64,000 nt of DNA from UBA652 sp964598235 (GCA_964598235.1 CAZRAY010000002.1:10765-74764); one strand, 5' to 3'; shown: positions 52,355 through 62,146, counted from the first letter of the stretch. The notes: generated by a model not told the origin, from the sequence alone. Translations and numbers: made by a program.

Positions 52355-53536
52355 ATGAGAAAATTTCAAAAAGTGATGGTGGGCTTATTATTGGGGATGT
52401 TCGCTGGATTATCTGTTGGTGTGATGGCAGGCGGTGGGCTACCCACAATTTCAACAGATGTAAAACCAACGGTTGACGCCCCTGAAATTGCGGCAAAATC
52501 CTATTTTCTGATCGACCATAGCAGCGGTCGCGTATTGGTAGAACAGAATGCAGAACAACGTTTGCCGCCTGCGAGTATTACGAAGTTGATGACCGCTTAT
52601 GTGGTGTCGAAGGAGTTGACGGCAGAGCGGATTAACCTGGCGGATGAGGTGTTGATCAGTGAAAAAGCATGGCGGATGGTTGGGTCGCGTAGTTTTATTG
52701 AAGTGAATACAAAAGTGCCGGTGGAAGCATTATTGCGTGGCATGATTATTCAATCAGGGAATGATGCGGCGGTTGCGTTGGCGGAACATATTGCCGGCAG
52801 CGAAGAAAGTTTTGCAGGCATGATGAATGATTATGCGGCGCAGTTAGGGATGGAAAATACGCAGTACCGTAATTCAACGGGTTTGCCTGATCCCGATCAC
52901 TACACAACGGCGAAAGATATTGCTATTTTGTCTTCGGCGATTATTCGGGAGTTTCCAGAACATTACAAATGGTATGCCGAGAAAGAATATACCTATAATG
53001 AAATCACGCAGCATAATCGTAATAAATTATTGTGGCGAGATAGCAGTGTTGATGGGCTTAAAACAGGGCATACGGATGAAGCAGGTTATTGTCTTGTTGC
53101 ATCAGCAAAACGGGGTGAAATGCGCTTGATTTCTGTTGTGCTAGGTACCCGAAGTGAAGAGGCGCGCGCCCAAGAAACGCAAAAATTATTTGGTTATGGA
53201 TTCCGATTTTTTGAAACACATATGTTGTATAAATCGCATGAAAAACTAGTGGATGTACGGATATGGAAAGGCAATGAGAAACAGTTAACAGTAGGTTTGA
53301 CTGACGGACTAGCCGTGACGGTGCCACGTGGTCAATATAAATCATTGGCGGTAACAACGCATATTCAAACGCCAGTTGTCGCGCCGATCAATACCGGTGA
53401 AACAGTGGGGTATGTTGAAGTAAAATTAGGCGATACATTAATTAGTCAACATCCGATCGCCGCACTTAAATCGGTTGAAGCTGGCAGCTGGTGGCGGCGG
53501 CTTTGGGATCATGTGTGGATGATGGTTTTTGGATAG
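52355..53536 (+). CDS. dacA: D-alanyl-D-alanine carboxypeptidase (PBP5-type)
   Basis: 393 residues from the ATG at 52355, five bases after GAGG; a GTG two codons earlier is possible. After a signal peptide come the three penicillin-binding motifs SITK (catalytic Ser about 74), SGN and KTGH, a C-terminal beta domain and an amphipathic membrane-binding helix rich in Trp (SWWRRLWDHVWMMVFG). It trims the fifth D-Ala from peptidoglycan stem peptides. Confidence 0.95.
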   Translation: MRKFQKVMVGLLLGMFAGLSVGVMAGGGLPTISTDVKPTVDAPEIAAKSYFLIDHSSGRVLVEQNAEQRLPPASITKLMTAYVVSKELTAERINLADEVLISEKAWRMVGSRSFIEVNTKVPVEALLRGMIIQSGNDAAVALAEHIAGSEESFAGMMNDYAAQLGMENTQYRNSTGLPDPDHYTTAKDIAILSSAIIREFPEHYKWYAEKEYTYNEITQHNRNKLLWRDSSVDGLKTGHTDEAGYCLVASAKRGEMRLISVVLGTRSEEARAQETQKLFGYGFRFFETHMLYKSHEKLVDVRIWKGNEKQLTVGLTDGLAVTVPRGQYKSLAVTTHIQTPVVAPINTGETVGYVEVKLGDTLISQHPIAALKSVEAGSWWRRLWDHVWMMVFG

Positions 53537-53546
53537 AGACACAAAA

Positions 53547-54395
53547 ATGAAACAAGTCTATTTAGATGGTAGGTTCCTACCCGCAGATGAGGCAAAAGTA
53601 TCCGTGTTTGACCGCGGTTTTTTGCTGGGTGATGGCGTGTATGAAGTGATTCCCGTATATAACGGACATTGTTTTCAATTAACCGGACATCTCGCACGAC
53701 TCGAACGGAGTTTGGCTGGCGTGAGAATGGTGAATCCTTTGGACTTGGCAGCATGGCAAACGATGATTGAAACCTTAGTGGCTAAGAATGGGGGGGGCGA
53801 TCAATCTGTGTATTTACAGGTAACGCGCGGTGTGGCGCCGCGTGATCATGTTTTCCCTGTTGGGGTGACACCAACGGTATTTGTGATGAGCAATCCATTG
53901 GTGCCCGTACCTGAAACATATAAAACAGTAGGCATTTCAGCGATTACATTGCCAGATATTCGCTGGCAGAATTGTGATATCAAAGCCATTACGTTATTGC
54001 CAAATAGTCTGTTGCGTCAGCAAGCGCAAGATCAAGGGGCGCAGGAAGCGATTTTAATTCGGGACGGTCATATGACTGAAGGCGCGGCGAGTAATGTGTT
54101 TATTGTAAAAGAAGGTCAGATTTTTACCTCGCCTAAGAATGAAGAAGTATTACCTGGCATCACGCGAGAATTGGTGATCGTATTAGCCAAGCAAGGCGGC
54201 ATAAGGTGTCTTGAGGGTGAAGTAAGTGAAGCGCGACTACGGGCTGCCGATGAAATTTGGGTGACAAGCTCAACGAAAGAAGTCTTGCCTGTAACGAAAT
54301 TAGATGACGTATCCGTTGGAACCGGTAAGCCAGGTAGTGTGTGGCAACAAATGGATGCCTTGTATCAACAATATAAACAGCGTTTATCGGTATGA
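53547..54395 (+). CDS. dat: D-amino acid aminotransferase (class IV)
   Basis: 282 residues from the ATG at 53547. PLP fold-type IV enzyme: N-terminal YLDGRFLPADEAKVSVFDRGFLLGDGVYE, the PLP lysine in CDIKAITLLPN (about 145) and the phosphate loop GAASNVFIVK. It should interconvert D-Ala/2-oxo acids and D-Glu, next to dacA in the wall block. A branched-chain or 4-amino-4-deoxychorismate activity cannot be fully excluded. Contains an 8-G run at 53790-53797. Four-base overlap with ybeD. Confidence 0.88.
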   Translation: MKQVYLDGRFLPADEAKVSVFDRGFLLGDGVYEVIPVYNGHCFQLTGHLARLERSLAGVRMVNPLDLAAWQTMIETLVAKNGGGDQSVYLQVTRGVAPRDHVFPVGVTPTVFVMSNPLVPVPETYKTVGISAITLPDIRWQNCDIKAITLLPNSLLRQQAQDQGAQEAILIRDGHMTEGAASNVFIVKEGQIFTSPKNEEVLPGITRELVIVLAKQGGIRCLEGEVSEARLRAADEIWVTSSTKEVLPVTKLDDVSVGTGKPGSVWQQMDALYQQYKQRLSV

Positions 54396-54700
54396 GTGAT
54401 GAAATAACGCCAGAATTACCTATTATTGCTGCGAATGACAATACGGAAACATTACTAGAATTTCCCTGTGATTTTGGTATTAAGGTGATGGGGCTGACGG
54501 GTGATGATTTTGTTGCATTAGTGCTCAGTTTAATTCAGCCGCAGGTGGAAAATTTAGATGCGTCACGCGTACAAACCAAGCAAAGTAAAAATGGTAAGTA
54601 TACGTCTGTGACGGTGCCGATTTGGGCAACAAGCAAGGCGCAGTTAGATACAATTTATGAGGCTTTACATGCACATGAGCGTGTGAAGTATTTGCTGTAG
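54392..54700 (+). CDS. ybeD: DUF493 (YbeD) family protein
   Basis: 102 residues with the ACT-like DUF493 fold: EFPCDFGIKVMGLTGDDF near residues 25-42 and the pattern SKNGKYTSVTVPIWATSKAQLD. YbeD is encoded between dacA and lipB in many Gammaproteobacteria and has a proposed regulatory role in lipoate metabolism. Same setting here. Confidence 0.92.
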   Translation: MSDEITPELPIIAANDNTETLLEFPCDFGIKVMGLTGDDFVALVLSLIQPQVENLDASRVQTKQSKNGKYTSVTVPIWATSKAQLDTIYEALHAHERVKYLL

Positions 54701-54705
54701 TATTG

Positions 54706-55329
54706 ATGAAGATAAAAAAACAGGGTCTTGCTGATTATGAAGAGATGGTTGTTAAGATGCAGGCATTCACGGCAAACAGAACAGCAGAGACGGAAGATGA
54801 GTTATGGGTGTTAGAACACGGCCCGGTCTTTACACAAGGCCTAAATGGGCAAGCAGCCCATATCCTAGCAGCAGGCGATATCCCGGTTATACAAACTGAC
54901 AGAGGTGGGCAAGTGACCTATCATGGCCCTGGGCAACTGGTGGTTTATACGCTGATTGACTTAAAACGGTTGGGTATCAGTGTGCGCCAGATGGTGACGT
55001 TGATTGAAGAGAGCATTATCGAATTATTGGCTGGCTGGAATATTGCTGCACAAGCCAGATCGGATGCACCGGGCGTATATGTGGATAATGCAAAAATAGC
55101 CGCATTGGGTTTGCGTGTGAAACAGGGGGCTTGTTATCATGGGCTGAGTTTAAATGTCGCCATGGATTTGTCACCTTTTAAACGTATCAATCCTTGTGGA
55201 TATGCGGGGTTGGCGGTAACAGATCTACAGCAATTAGGTGTAAAATCGTCTATCGAAATAGTGGAAGATAGATTAACCAAGATATTATCAATACGGTTAG
55301 CAACAGCGAGAAAAATACAGCATGACTGA
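54706..55329 (+). CDS. lipB: Lipoyl(octanoyl) transferase
   Basis: 207 residues from the ATG at 54706. The family landmarks are HGPVFTQG, the RGGQVTYHGPGQLVVY block, the active-site Lys in NAKIAALG and the active-site Cys in FKRINPCGYAGL. LipB moves octanoate from acyl carrier protein to lipoate-dependent enzymes. Eight-base overlap with lipA. Confidence 0.96.
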   Translation: MKIKKQGLADYEEMVVKMQAFTANRTAETEDELWVLEHGPVFTQGLNGQAAHILAAGDIPVIQTDRGGQVTYHGPGQLVVYTLIDLKRLGISVRQMVTLIEESIIELLAGWNIAAQARSDAPGVYVDNAKIAALGLRVKQGACYHGLSLNVAMDLSPFKRINPCGYAGLAVTDLQQLGVKSSIEIVEDRLTKILSIRLATARKIQHD

Positions 55330-56290
55330 ACCAACAACGCCACAGCGAGATATAAAAGCACTGAAAGGTGAATCTAAGGTCTCTCGGATCCCGATTAAAA
55401 TTGTGCCTAGCGATCCAAAGCGCAAGCCGAGTTGGATCCGTGCTAAATCACCGGGCGGGGCAGATGTGCAGCGGTTGAAAGCATTATTGCGTGAAAATAA
55501 TTTGCATACAGTCTGTGAAGAAGCGGCGTGTCCTAATTTGGGCGAGTGTTTTTCGCATGGCACGGCAACCTTTTTGATCATGGGTAATATATGCACGCGG
55601 CGTTGCCCATTCTGTGATGTGGCACATGGTCGGCCTGATCCTTTAGATGAAAACGAGCCTGCACATATGGCATCAACGATTGCGGCGATGCAGTTAAAGC
55701 ATGTCGTGATTACTTCGGTTGACCGAGATGATTTGCGAGATGGTGGGGCGCAGCATTTTGTGGATTGTATTCGTGCGGTTCGGCAGCAATCTCCAGAAAC
55801 GGATATTGAAGTGTTAGTGCCTGATTTTCGTGGTCGAATGGATGTGGCTTTAGAAATATTGGCTTTGAGCCCGCCCGATATTTTTAATCATAATTTAGAG
55901 AGTATTCCGCGTTTATATAAAGCCGTGCGCCCTGGTTCGGATTACCAATGGTCACTGACTTTATTGCAGCGTTTTCGGGCACAGCATCCAACCGTACCAA
56001 CCAAATCAGGCCTGATGTTGGGCTTGGGTGAAACCTTGGATGAGGTGGCGGCAGTGATGGCAGATTTGCGCGCGCATGATTGTCAGATGTTAACACTAGG
56101 ACAATATCTACAACCTAGTCGACATCATTTAGCGGTGGCGCGTTTTGTAACCCCTGAAGAATTTGACCAATTGGGCGTGTTAGGGCGTAGAATGGGGTTC
56201 GAACACGTTGCCAGTGGACCGATGGTGCGTTCGTCGTATCATGCGGATTTGCAAGCCGCTGGAGAGAAAATCCCTTCAATTTCGCAATGA
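55322..56290 (+). CDS. lipA: Lipoyl synthase
   Basis: 322 residues of the radical-SAM family. Two cluster motifs are visible: the auxiliary CEEAACPNLGEC and the SAM-binding CTRRCPFC. The N-terminal PSWIRAKSPGG stretch is typical. It inserts two sulfurs into the octanoyl chains provided by LipB. Overlaps lipB. Confidence 0.97.
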   Translation: MTEPTTPQRDIKALKGESKVSRIPIKIVPSDPKRKPSWIRAKSPGGADVQRLKALLRENNLHTVCEEAACPNLGECFSHGTATFLIMGNICTRRCPFCDVAHGRPDPLDENEPAHMASTIAAMQLKHVVITSVDRDDLRDGGAQHFVDCIRAVRQQSPETDIEVLVPDFRGRMDVALEILALSPPDIFNHNLESIPRLYKAVRPGSDYQWSLTLLQRFRAQHPTVPTKSGLMLGLGETLDEVAAVMADLRAHDCQMLTLGQYLQPSRHHLAVARFVTPEEFDQLGVLGRRMGFEHVASGPMVRSSYHADLQAAGEKIPSISQ

Positions 56291-56304
56291 ATTAGGAGCA
56301 CTAT

Positions 56305-57573
56305 ATGTCACTTAATCGTCGTCGTTTTATCAAAACGGGACTGCAAGCCGGGATCGCAGTGCCGCTGAGCTTACAAATAGCGTGTTCGAGTAAAACAGCG
56401 AATAAAAATCAAGTGGTGGTGATTGGTGGCGGCTTTGCAGGTGCAACGGTTGCCAAATATATTCGAATGTGGGGTCCGGATATTGATGTAATCATGATTG
56501 AGCGTAATGCCCAGTTTGTATCTTGTCCGCAAAGTAATTTAGTGTTGAGTGGTCATCGAACACTGCAAGATTTAACCAAAGATTATGATGGTTTAGCAGC
56601 CCATGGTGTGCAGCGGGTGCAAGCATCTGTGACAGCGATTGATGCAGTGGAACAAAAGGTGACATTACATGATGGTGTGGTGATTGCCTACGATCGTTTG
56701 GTGATTGCGCCGGGTGTTGATTTTATTTATGACGATTTACCGATGTTGGCAACAGAAGCGGGCCAACAAAAAATCCCCCATGCATGGAAAGCGGGCCCCC
56801 AAACACAATTACTTCATGATCAACTGGTGTCAATGAAATCAGGTGGTGTGATTGCGATGGCAATACCGAGAACACCTTTTAGATGCCCTCCGGGGCCTTA
56901 TGAGCGTGCTTGCCAAGTGGCGCTTTATTTACGACAGCACAATCCAACAGCAAAATTATTGATCCTAGATGAAAATGCAAAAATTGCATCGAAAAAAGCC
57001 TTATTTGAGGCGGCATGGGAGAAAGAATATAAAGGTTTGATTGAATATGTGCCAAATAGCCGTATCGAAACATTGGATGTGGCGAGTTTAACGGTTGAAA
57101 CAGAGTTTGATACTGTGCAACCAGATGTGCTAAATGTCATCCCGCCACAAAAGGCAGGCCAAGTGGCCGCCATGGCGGGTGTGGTTAATGTGGATGAACG
57201 TTGGTGTAAAGTCGATTTTCTGAGCTATGAATCAACCGTGAAAACGAATGTTCATGTGATTGGTGATGCGATTGCAGCACGCTTACCTAAATCAGGCCAT
57301 ATGGCGAATGCACAGGCGAAAGTGTGTGCGGCTGCAATTGTTTCTCTATTACACGAACAAGCCCCAATTGCCGAACCGGTATTTAATAATACCTGCTATA
57401 GCTTTATTGATGATAAACAGGCTGTGCATGTCTCTGCTGTTTATCGATATGATGCAGAAAAAGCAGAAATGATGCCGATGAAAGGGAGTGGTGTGTCCAA
57501 GGAACCAACGAAGGCGGAAGGCACATTTGCGAATGCGTGGGCACATAATATTTGGCAGGATGCTTTAACCTAA
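56305..57573 (+). CDS. fccB: Flavocytochrome c sulfide dehydrogenase, flavoprotein subunit
   Basis: 422 residues. A Tat-type signal (NRRRFIKTGLQAG) leads to a FAD fold with VVVIGGGFAGATVAKYI. Cys74 in FVSCPQSN lies where FccB binds FAD covalently. The redox-active pair is seen in PFRCPPGPYERA and NTCYSF, as in the Allochromatium enzyme. It oxidises sulfide to sulfur in the periplasm and passes electrons to a cytochrome c subunit. No cytochrome gene is adjacent; an FccA-like one lies about 31 kb away at 24798. Follows lipA by 14 bp. Confidence 0.9.
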   Translation: MSLNRRRFIKTGLQAGIAVPLSLQIACSSKTANKNQVVVIGGGFAGATVAKYIRMWGPDIDVIMIERNAQFVSCPQSNLVLSGHRTLQDLTKDYDGLAAHGVQRVQASVTAIDAVEQKVTLHDGVVIAYDRLVIAPGVDFIYDDLPMLATEAGQQKIPHAWKAGPQTQLLHDQLVSMKSGGVIAMAIPRTPFRCPPGPYERACQVALYLRQHNPTAKLLILDENAKIASKKALFEAAWEKEYKGLIEYVPNSRIETLDVASLTVETEFDTVQPDVLNVIPPQKAGQVAAMAGVVNVDERWCKVDFLSYESTVKTNVHVIGDAIAARLPKSGHMANAQAKVCAAAIVSLLHEQAPIAEPVFNNTCYSFIDDKQAVHVSAVYRYDAEKAEMMPMKGSGVSKEPTKAEGTFANAWAHNIWQDALT

Positions 57574-57588
57574 GGCCTTTATAGATTG

Positions 57589-59247
57589 ATGACACAACAT
57601 TATTTATCAGAATTTAGCTTTCCCAAATTACAATCAGCAGAATCGATTAAAAATATTCCGCTGACAAGTAAAGCGCTCGCTATTTGGATTGAGAAATTAC
57701 CCGTTTTTAATAGTAAAACGCTGGCATCCAGTATCGCGGATTATTTAATACAAATAAACAGTTTAGATTTACATGAAGGTGAGCGTTTTGAGTTATTAGA
57801 ATTATTGCGGCCAACAGTGGCATATCTGACGACGACGATGATACGGCAAGGCAGAGGTCGAAGTGTTGAAACCACACATCAGAATCGTGCGCGGCAATAT
57901 AGTGCGAGCACTATATTGCGTAATATGGCGCTAGGTTATCAACGTTTGCTCGTTTATGCCGTGCAGTCGAGCTGGTTAGGCCCGAGTAAAAAAGACCGTG
58001 CATTACTTGTTGAGCGCATTCTATTTTATTCGGCTGAACAATTACGATTGTCATATATGTTATGTGCCTTTGAACATAAGGATGTGTGGCAAGCGATTAA
58101 TATTAGTTATCACTATGCCGTAATCGAAGCATTAGAAAAAAAGAAAATTAAAGACCCATTAGCGTATCAATCAGGGAAAGGGGCATTAGATTTAGTGTAT
58201 AAACGTGCCGTGGTGTTAGCGATGGTATCACCTTATAGTCTGCGAGATGCGGAGATAGATCAAATTCATCATGGCCTTGCGGAAGTGGTTGCCGAGTTGA
58301 AAATAGAGCCACTGGCCGGCAATAACACCAAGCTGATGCATATCATTGACCTTAAGGTTCCCTATCCGCCTCGTGTTCAAGCGCAAGCTACAATAAATGA
58401 TAGTCATTATCGGATTGATAATGAAGGTTTATATCTGCGTTTGAAAGATTGGTTACGTGCAGAAGAAAAATTAAAAGACACGCAAGCAGGTGTGTTACCA
58501 GAGTATTTATTACAGCATTTGTGTCATCAATTGAAGCCAATAAAGCATCGATTACGTCCCCGTATATCAGGTGGAAAAAAGGAAATCAATACGATAATTG
58601 GGCTCGAATACATTTATCAATTTTTAGCGCAGGTAGAAGCAGTCGACACCCCTAGCCTTAATCATATAGAAGAGGCGGTTCATTTCACAGAAATTGATCA
58701 GCCGGTCCGGCGAGAAGCTAAGAGAAAGGAATCGCTGATGGAGATACCAAAATATCGATTCCATATTGAAGATGAGAGCGAATTTGGGGTGCAATTAAGT
58801 TATCGAGATATACAAACCACAGGGTTGCATGTAGGGCAGTTTATGCTCTTAGAATCAATCGCGATAGGAGGTTGGTTGTTAGCGGATATTCGTTGGTTAC
58901 GACTTAAAAATGAGCAGCAATTGTTATTAGGATTGCAACTGATTGGTTCCGCTATTGAGCAAGTTGAAGTGAGAAAGATTGATGTGTCTGAAGATCGCGT
59001 TACCGTTGTACCGTTGACCGTGTTTTTACTCAAGAATATGACTCAAAACGATACTTTATTATTGCCTAAAAGGCAGTATGAAAAAGGGGAACATGTCTTA
59101 CTTATGCGGCAAGGAATAGAAATAACTGTTGTTTTACATGAACGGGGTTGGGAGAATAGAACACTCGATCAATTTAGTTATTCCGAGCTTGTAGAAACAG
59201 ATCAGCTTGCCCTAGAAATACAGAATGATTTGCAGGTTTCTACTTAG
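57589..59247 (+). CDS. Large helical protein with C-terminal PilZ-like domain
   Basis: 552 residues, no signal peptide or membrane segment. The first ~390 residues are predicted mostly helical with no domain I recognise. The last ~130 residues contain a pattern like GLHVGQFMLLES, GGWLLADIRWLRL and LLLGLQLIGSAIEQVEVRK, similar to PilZ-type c-di-GMP receptor beta-barrels. I do not see a clean RxxxR plus D/NxSxxG binding motif, so binding may be lost. Similar long proteins occur in other Gammaproteobacteria. Role unknown. Confidence 0.6.
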   Translation: MTQHYLSEFSFPKLQSAESIKNIPLTSKALAIWIEKLPVFNSKTLASSIADYLIQINSLDLHEGERFELLELLRPTVAYLTTTMIRQGRGRSVETTHQNRARQYSASTILRNMALGYQRLLVYAVQSSWLGPSKKDRALLVERILFYSAEQLRLSYMLCAFEHKDVWQAINISYHYAVIEALEKKKIKDPLAYQSGKGALDLVYKRAVVLAMVSPYSLRDAEIDQIHHGLAEVVAELKIEPLAGNNTKLMHIIDLKVPYPPRVQAQATINDSHYRIDNEGLYLRLKDWLRAEEKLKDTQAGVLPEYLLQHLCHQLKPIKHRLRPRISGGKKEINTIIGLEYIYQFLAQVEAVDTPSLNHIEEAVHFTEIDQPVRREAKRKESLMEIPKYRFHIEDESEFGVQLSYRDIQTTGLHVGQFMLLESIAIGGWLLADIRWLRLKNEQQLLLGLQLIGSAIEQVEVRKIDVSEDRVTVVPLTVFLLKNMTQNDTLLLPKRQYEKGEHVLLMRQGIEITVVLHERGWENRTLDQFSYSELVETDQLALEIQNDLQVST

Positions 59248-59265
59248 GTGTGTTACTAATTCTGG

Positions 59266-59271
59266 TATGAT
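59266..59271 (+). promoter_or_regulatory. Extended -10 promoter element of citrate synthase gene
   Basis: TGGTATGAT (59263-59271) has the TG-N extension followed by a near-consensus -10, about 58 bp before the citrate synthase ATG. No good -35 is seen, as is common for extended -10 promoters. Confidence 0.35.
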
Positions 59272-59328
59272 CCTCTGTTCTTAAAATGAATATCACTGTT
59301 CTTAGCTAGCAGTGAAGAAGGTTCCGAA

Positions 59329-60486
59329 ATGAGTGACTTTACTCCTGGATTAGCAGGTGTTGCAGCAACACAATCCTCTATCTCTTATATTGATGGTGAA
59401 AAAGGCTTATTATCCTATCGTGGCTATCCGATAGAGACGCTGGCTGAGCATAGTAGTTTTGAAGAAACGACGTTATTGTTACTCAATGGTGAATTGCCGA
59501 CCGTTTCAGAGTTGAATGACTTTACAACGCAACTACGTAGCCATTACCGTATCAAATATCATATCCGAGAAATGATGCATCATTTCCCTGCAACCGCAGA
59601 TCCGATGGATATGTTGCAAACTGCCGTGGCGAGTTTGGGGATGTTTTATCCAGGAACAGAATTTTTAACGGATGTTGAGCCTGAAGAAGAGCGCCGTTAT
59701 GTGCATGATATGACGGTAAATATTATTGCCCAAATGGCACCACTCGTCGCCATGTGGGAGCATATGCGTGAAGGTTATGATCCACTTAATCCGCGTGAAG
59801 ATTTATCTGTTGCTGAAAATTTATTGTATATGTTTTCAGGAAAAGAACCCGATCCCTTGATGGCAAAAATAATGGATGTGTGTTTGATTTTACATGCAGA
59901 GCATACCTTGAATGCCTCCACTTTTGCTGCCTTGGTATCTGGCTCAACTTTAGCAACACCTTATAGTGTCGTTTCGGGCGCGATTGGTTGTTTGTCTGGT
60001 CCATTGCATGGCGGTGCGAACCAACGTGTAACAGGCATGCTAGATGAAATTGGTACGCCGGATAAAGTTGAAGCATGGGTCGATAAAAAATTAGCTAAGA
60101 AAGAAGTTATTTGGGGTATGGGCCATCGTGAGTATAAGGTGAAAGACCCACGGGCTAAAATCCTCAATGGCTTGGTAAAAGAGTTAGTGGAATCGCGTGG
60201 TGGTGAGCTGGATCAATTATTTGATACCGCGATTAAGTTAGAAGAAGTGTGTGAAGATCGGTTGGCGCATAAAGGCGTATATCCAAATGTTGATTTCTAT
60301 TCGGGCATTTTATATGCCGAAATGGGGATCCCGAATGATCAATTCACTGCCATTTTTGCGGTGGCGCGTTCGGCGGGTTGGTTAGCGCATTGGCGTCAGC
60401 AAATTAACAATAACCGTATTTACCGGCCAACTCAGATCTATATCGGCCAGAAAGAACGGACATATATTCCAAAGGCAGATCGTTAA
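59329..60486 (+). CDS. gltA: Citrate synthase (type II-like, short form)
   Basis: 385 residues, shorter than the ~430-residue E. coli type. Active-site His in GPLHGGANQRV, second His in WGMGHREYKVKDPRAKIL and the Asp in PNVDFYSGILY are all present. It condenses oxaloacetate with acetyl-CoA. 2-Methylcitrate synthase (PrpC) has the same motifs, but there is no prp gene cluster here, so citrate synthase is preferred. The stop overlaps that of the convergent epmB (shared TTAA), leaving no room for a terminator. Confidence 0.85.
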   Translation: MSDFTPGLAGVAATQSSISYIDGEKGLLSYRGYPIETLAEHSSFEETTLLLLNGELPTVSELNDFTTQLRSHYRIKYHIREMMHHFPATADPMDMLQTAVASLGMFYPGTEFLTDVEPEEERRYVHDMTVNIIAQMAPLVAMWEHMREGYDPLNPREDLSVAENLLYMFSGKEPDPLMAKIMDVCLILHAEHTLNASTFAALVSGSTLATPYSVVSGAIGCLSGPLHGGANQRVTGMLDEIGTPDKVEAWVDKKLAKKEVIWGMGHREYKVKDPRAKILNGLVKELVESRGGELDQLFDTAIKLEEVCEDRLAHKGVYPNVDFYSGILYAEMGIPNDQFTAIFAVARSAGWLAHWRQQINNNRIYRPTQIYIGQKERTYIPKADR

Positions 60487-61490
60487 ATAATTGCCGTTTT
60501 GCTGGTTTCGCCAGCCTCTTCTCTAACGAGCTTGGGCACTAAATAACCGGCGACTTGTTTGCGTAACTCAGCGATTAAAGTTTTTCCTTCTGCGAGTGGC
60601 ACATCAAAGTGGTGTGCGCCGGCAACGGGGTCGAGTAGATGTAAATAATAGGGCAATACCCCAGCATCGAATAAGGTTTCGCTTAGCTGTTTGAGCGCCG
60701 ATATCGAATCATTAATCCCCCGTAGCAACACAGATTGATTGAGTAATAGGCAACCTGCCTCGCGTAAGTCTGTTAATGCTTGTTTATCTTCCATACCAAT
60801 TTCGTTGGCATGATTAGCATGAATAACCATCACCACGTTCAAGCGAGTGTCATGAAGCATTGTGCAGAGTGCTGACGTAACCCGCTGTGGCAAAACAATG
60901 GGCAGTCGCGTATGAATACGTAATGTTTGGATATGCGGTATATTTGCAATATGTTGAATAACATCCGCCAATTTTGAGTCGCTGAGTGAGAGTGGATCAC
61001 CGCCGCTAAGAATGACTTCGGTGAGCGAAGTCTCTGCTCGGAGTGCGTTAAGCGTCTCTACCCATTGGCTTGCTAAAGGATTGCTCTCACTATAAGGGAA
61101 ATGACGACGGAAACAATAGCGACAATGAATCGCACACGCGCCAGTTAAAACTAACAATGCCCGACCTTGATATTTTTGTAATACACCACGTGACGTCACA
61201 CTGGATAAATCACCAACGGGATCGGAGATAAACCCAGTCACATCCATTGCTTCATTAATCAGTGGGAATACTTGTCGCAATAAGGGATCATCCTTGTCGC
61301 CTTTACGCATCTTATTCACATAAGATTGCGGCACTCGCAGCGGGAATTGCGCGATCAATTTGGCGTCAATTTGATTGAGTTGGCCGAGTAAATCAAGCTG
61401 TGTGAGCAACACGTTGGGATCTGTAATTGCGTTGGCTAATTCACGTTGCCAGCTGATGTCTGCCACGGTGGGTAAAGATTGCGGTATCAT
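60483..61490 (-). CDS. epmB: EF-P beta-lysylation protein EpmB (lysine 2,3-aminomutase)
   Basis: 335 residues of the radical-SAM KamA family with the cluster motif CAIHCRYCFRRHFPYSE (about 118-134) and the PLP region ESILSGGDPLSLSD-like (VILSGGDPLSLSD). Its length fits EpmB and not the larger catabolic KamA. It turns alpha-lysine into beta-lysine for EF-P modification. It is divergent from efp, whose product it serves, with 53 bp between the starts. Confidence 0.92.
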   Translation of the reverse strand: MIPQSLPTVADISWQRELANAITDPNVLLTQLDLLGQLNQIDAKLIAQFPLRVPQSYVNKMRKGDKDDPLLRQVFPLINEAMDVTGFISDPVGDLSSVTSRGVLQKYQGRALLVLTGACAIHCRYCFRRHFPYSESNPLASQWVETLNALRAETSLTEVILSGGDPLSLSDSKLADVIQHIANIPHIQTLRIHTRLPIVLPQRVTSALCTMLHDTRLNVVMVIHANHANEIGMEDKQALTDLREAGCLLLNQSVLLRGINDSISALKQLSETLFDAGVLPYYLHLLDPVAGAHHFDVPLAEGKTLIAELRKQVAGYLVPKLVREEAGETSKTAII

Positions 61491-61543
61491 ATGTGCGTAT
61501 ATTATAAATGGGTTCCAGATCCAAAACCGAAAATGAGGAAATT

Positions 61544-62116
61544 ATGGCAAGTTATAGTACGAATCAGTTAAAAAATGGCCTGAAATTTATGTTGAATGGC
61601 GATCCTTGCAATATTCTTGATTTGGACTTTGTGAAGCCAGGGAAAGGTCAAGCGTTTACCCGTATTAAATATCGTAATCTCAGAACAGGTCGTGTCAATG
61701 AACTTACGATTAAATCAAATGAAAGTATTGAAAGCGCTGATGTAATGGAAATGGAGTTAGAGTATTCTTATACCGATGGCGAATTCTGGCACTTTATGGA
61801 CCCAGAAACATTTGAGCAGCATGCCGCCGATGCGACAGCGATTGCCGATGCCAAAGATTGGTTAAGCGAGCAAGTGTTATATACCATCACACTCTGGAAT
61901 GGTGCACCGCTAACGGTTACCGCGCCGAACTTCGTTAATTTAAAGGTTGCAGAAACAGATCCAGGTCTGCGAGGTGATACTTCTGGTGGCGGTGGTAAAC
62001 CCGCGACATTGGAAACAGGTGCCGTCGTGCGCGTACCGTTATTCATTGAAATAGGTGAATTGCTGAGAGTCGATACTCGTTCTGGTGAGTATGTAGAAAG
62101 AGCCAAAGAATCATAA
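61544..62116 (+). CDS. efp: Elongation factor P
   Basis: 190 residues from the ATG at 61544 (MASYSTNQLK). The earlier in-frame start at 61508 adds 12 non-conserved residues. Three beta domains. The modified lysine is Lys34 in FVKPGKGQAFTRI, the E. coli-type site for beta-lysylation. EF-P relieves ribosome stalling at polyproline. Lies between epmB and epmA, so the whole modification set is together except EpmC, which I do not see. Confidence 0.97.
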   Translation: MASYSTNQLKNGLKFMLNGDPCNILDLDFVKPGKGQAFTRIKYRNLRTGRVNELTIKSNESIESADVMEMELEYSYTDGEFWHFMDPETFEQHAADATAIADAKDWLSEQVLYTITLWNGAPLTVTAPNFVNLKVAETDPGLRGDTSGGGGKPATLETGAVVRVPLFIEIGELLRVDTRSGEYVERAKES

Positions 62117-62146
62117 ATTTTTTATGCCGGCTAATGCGAAATATTC

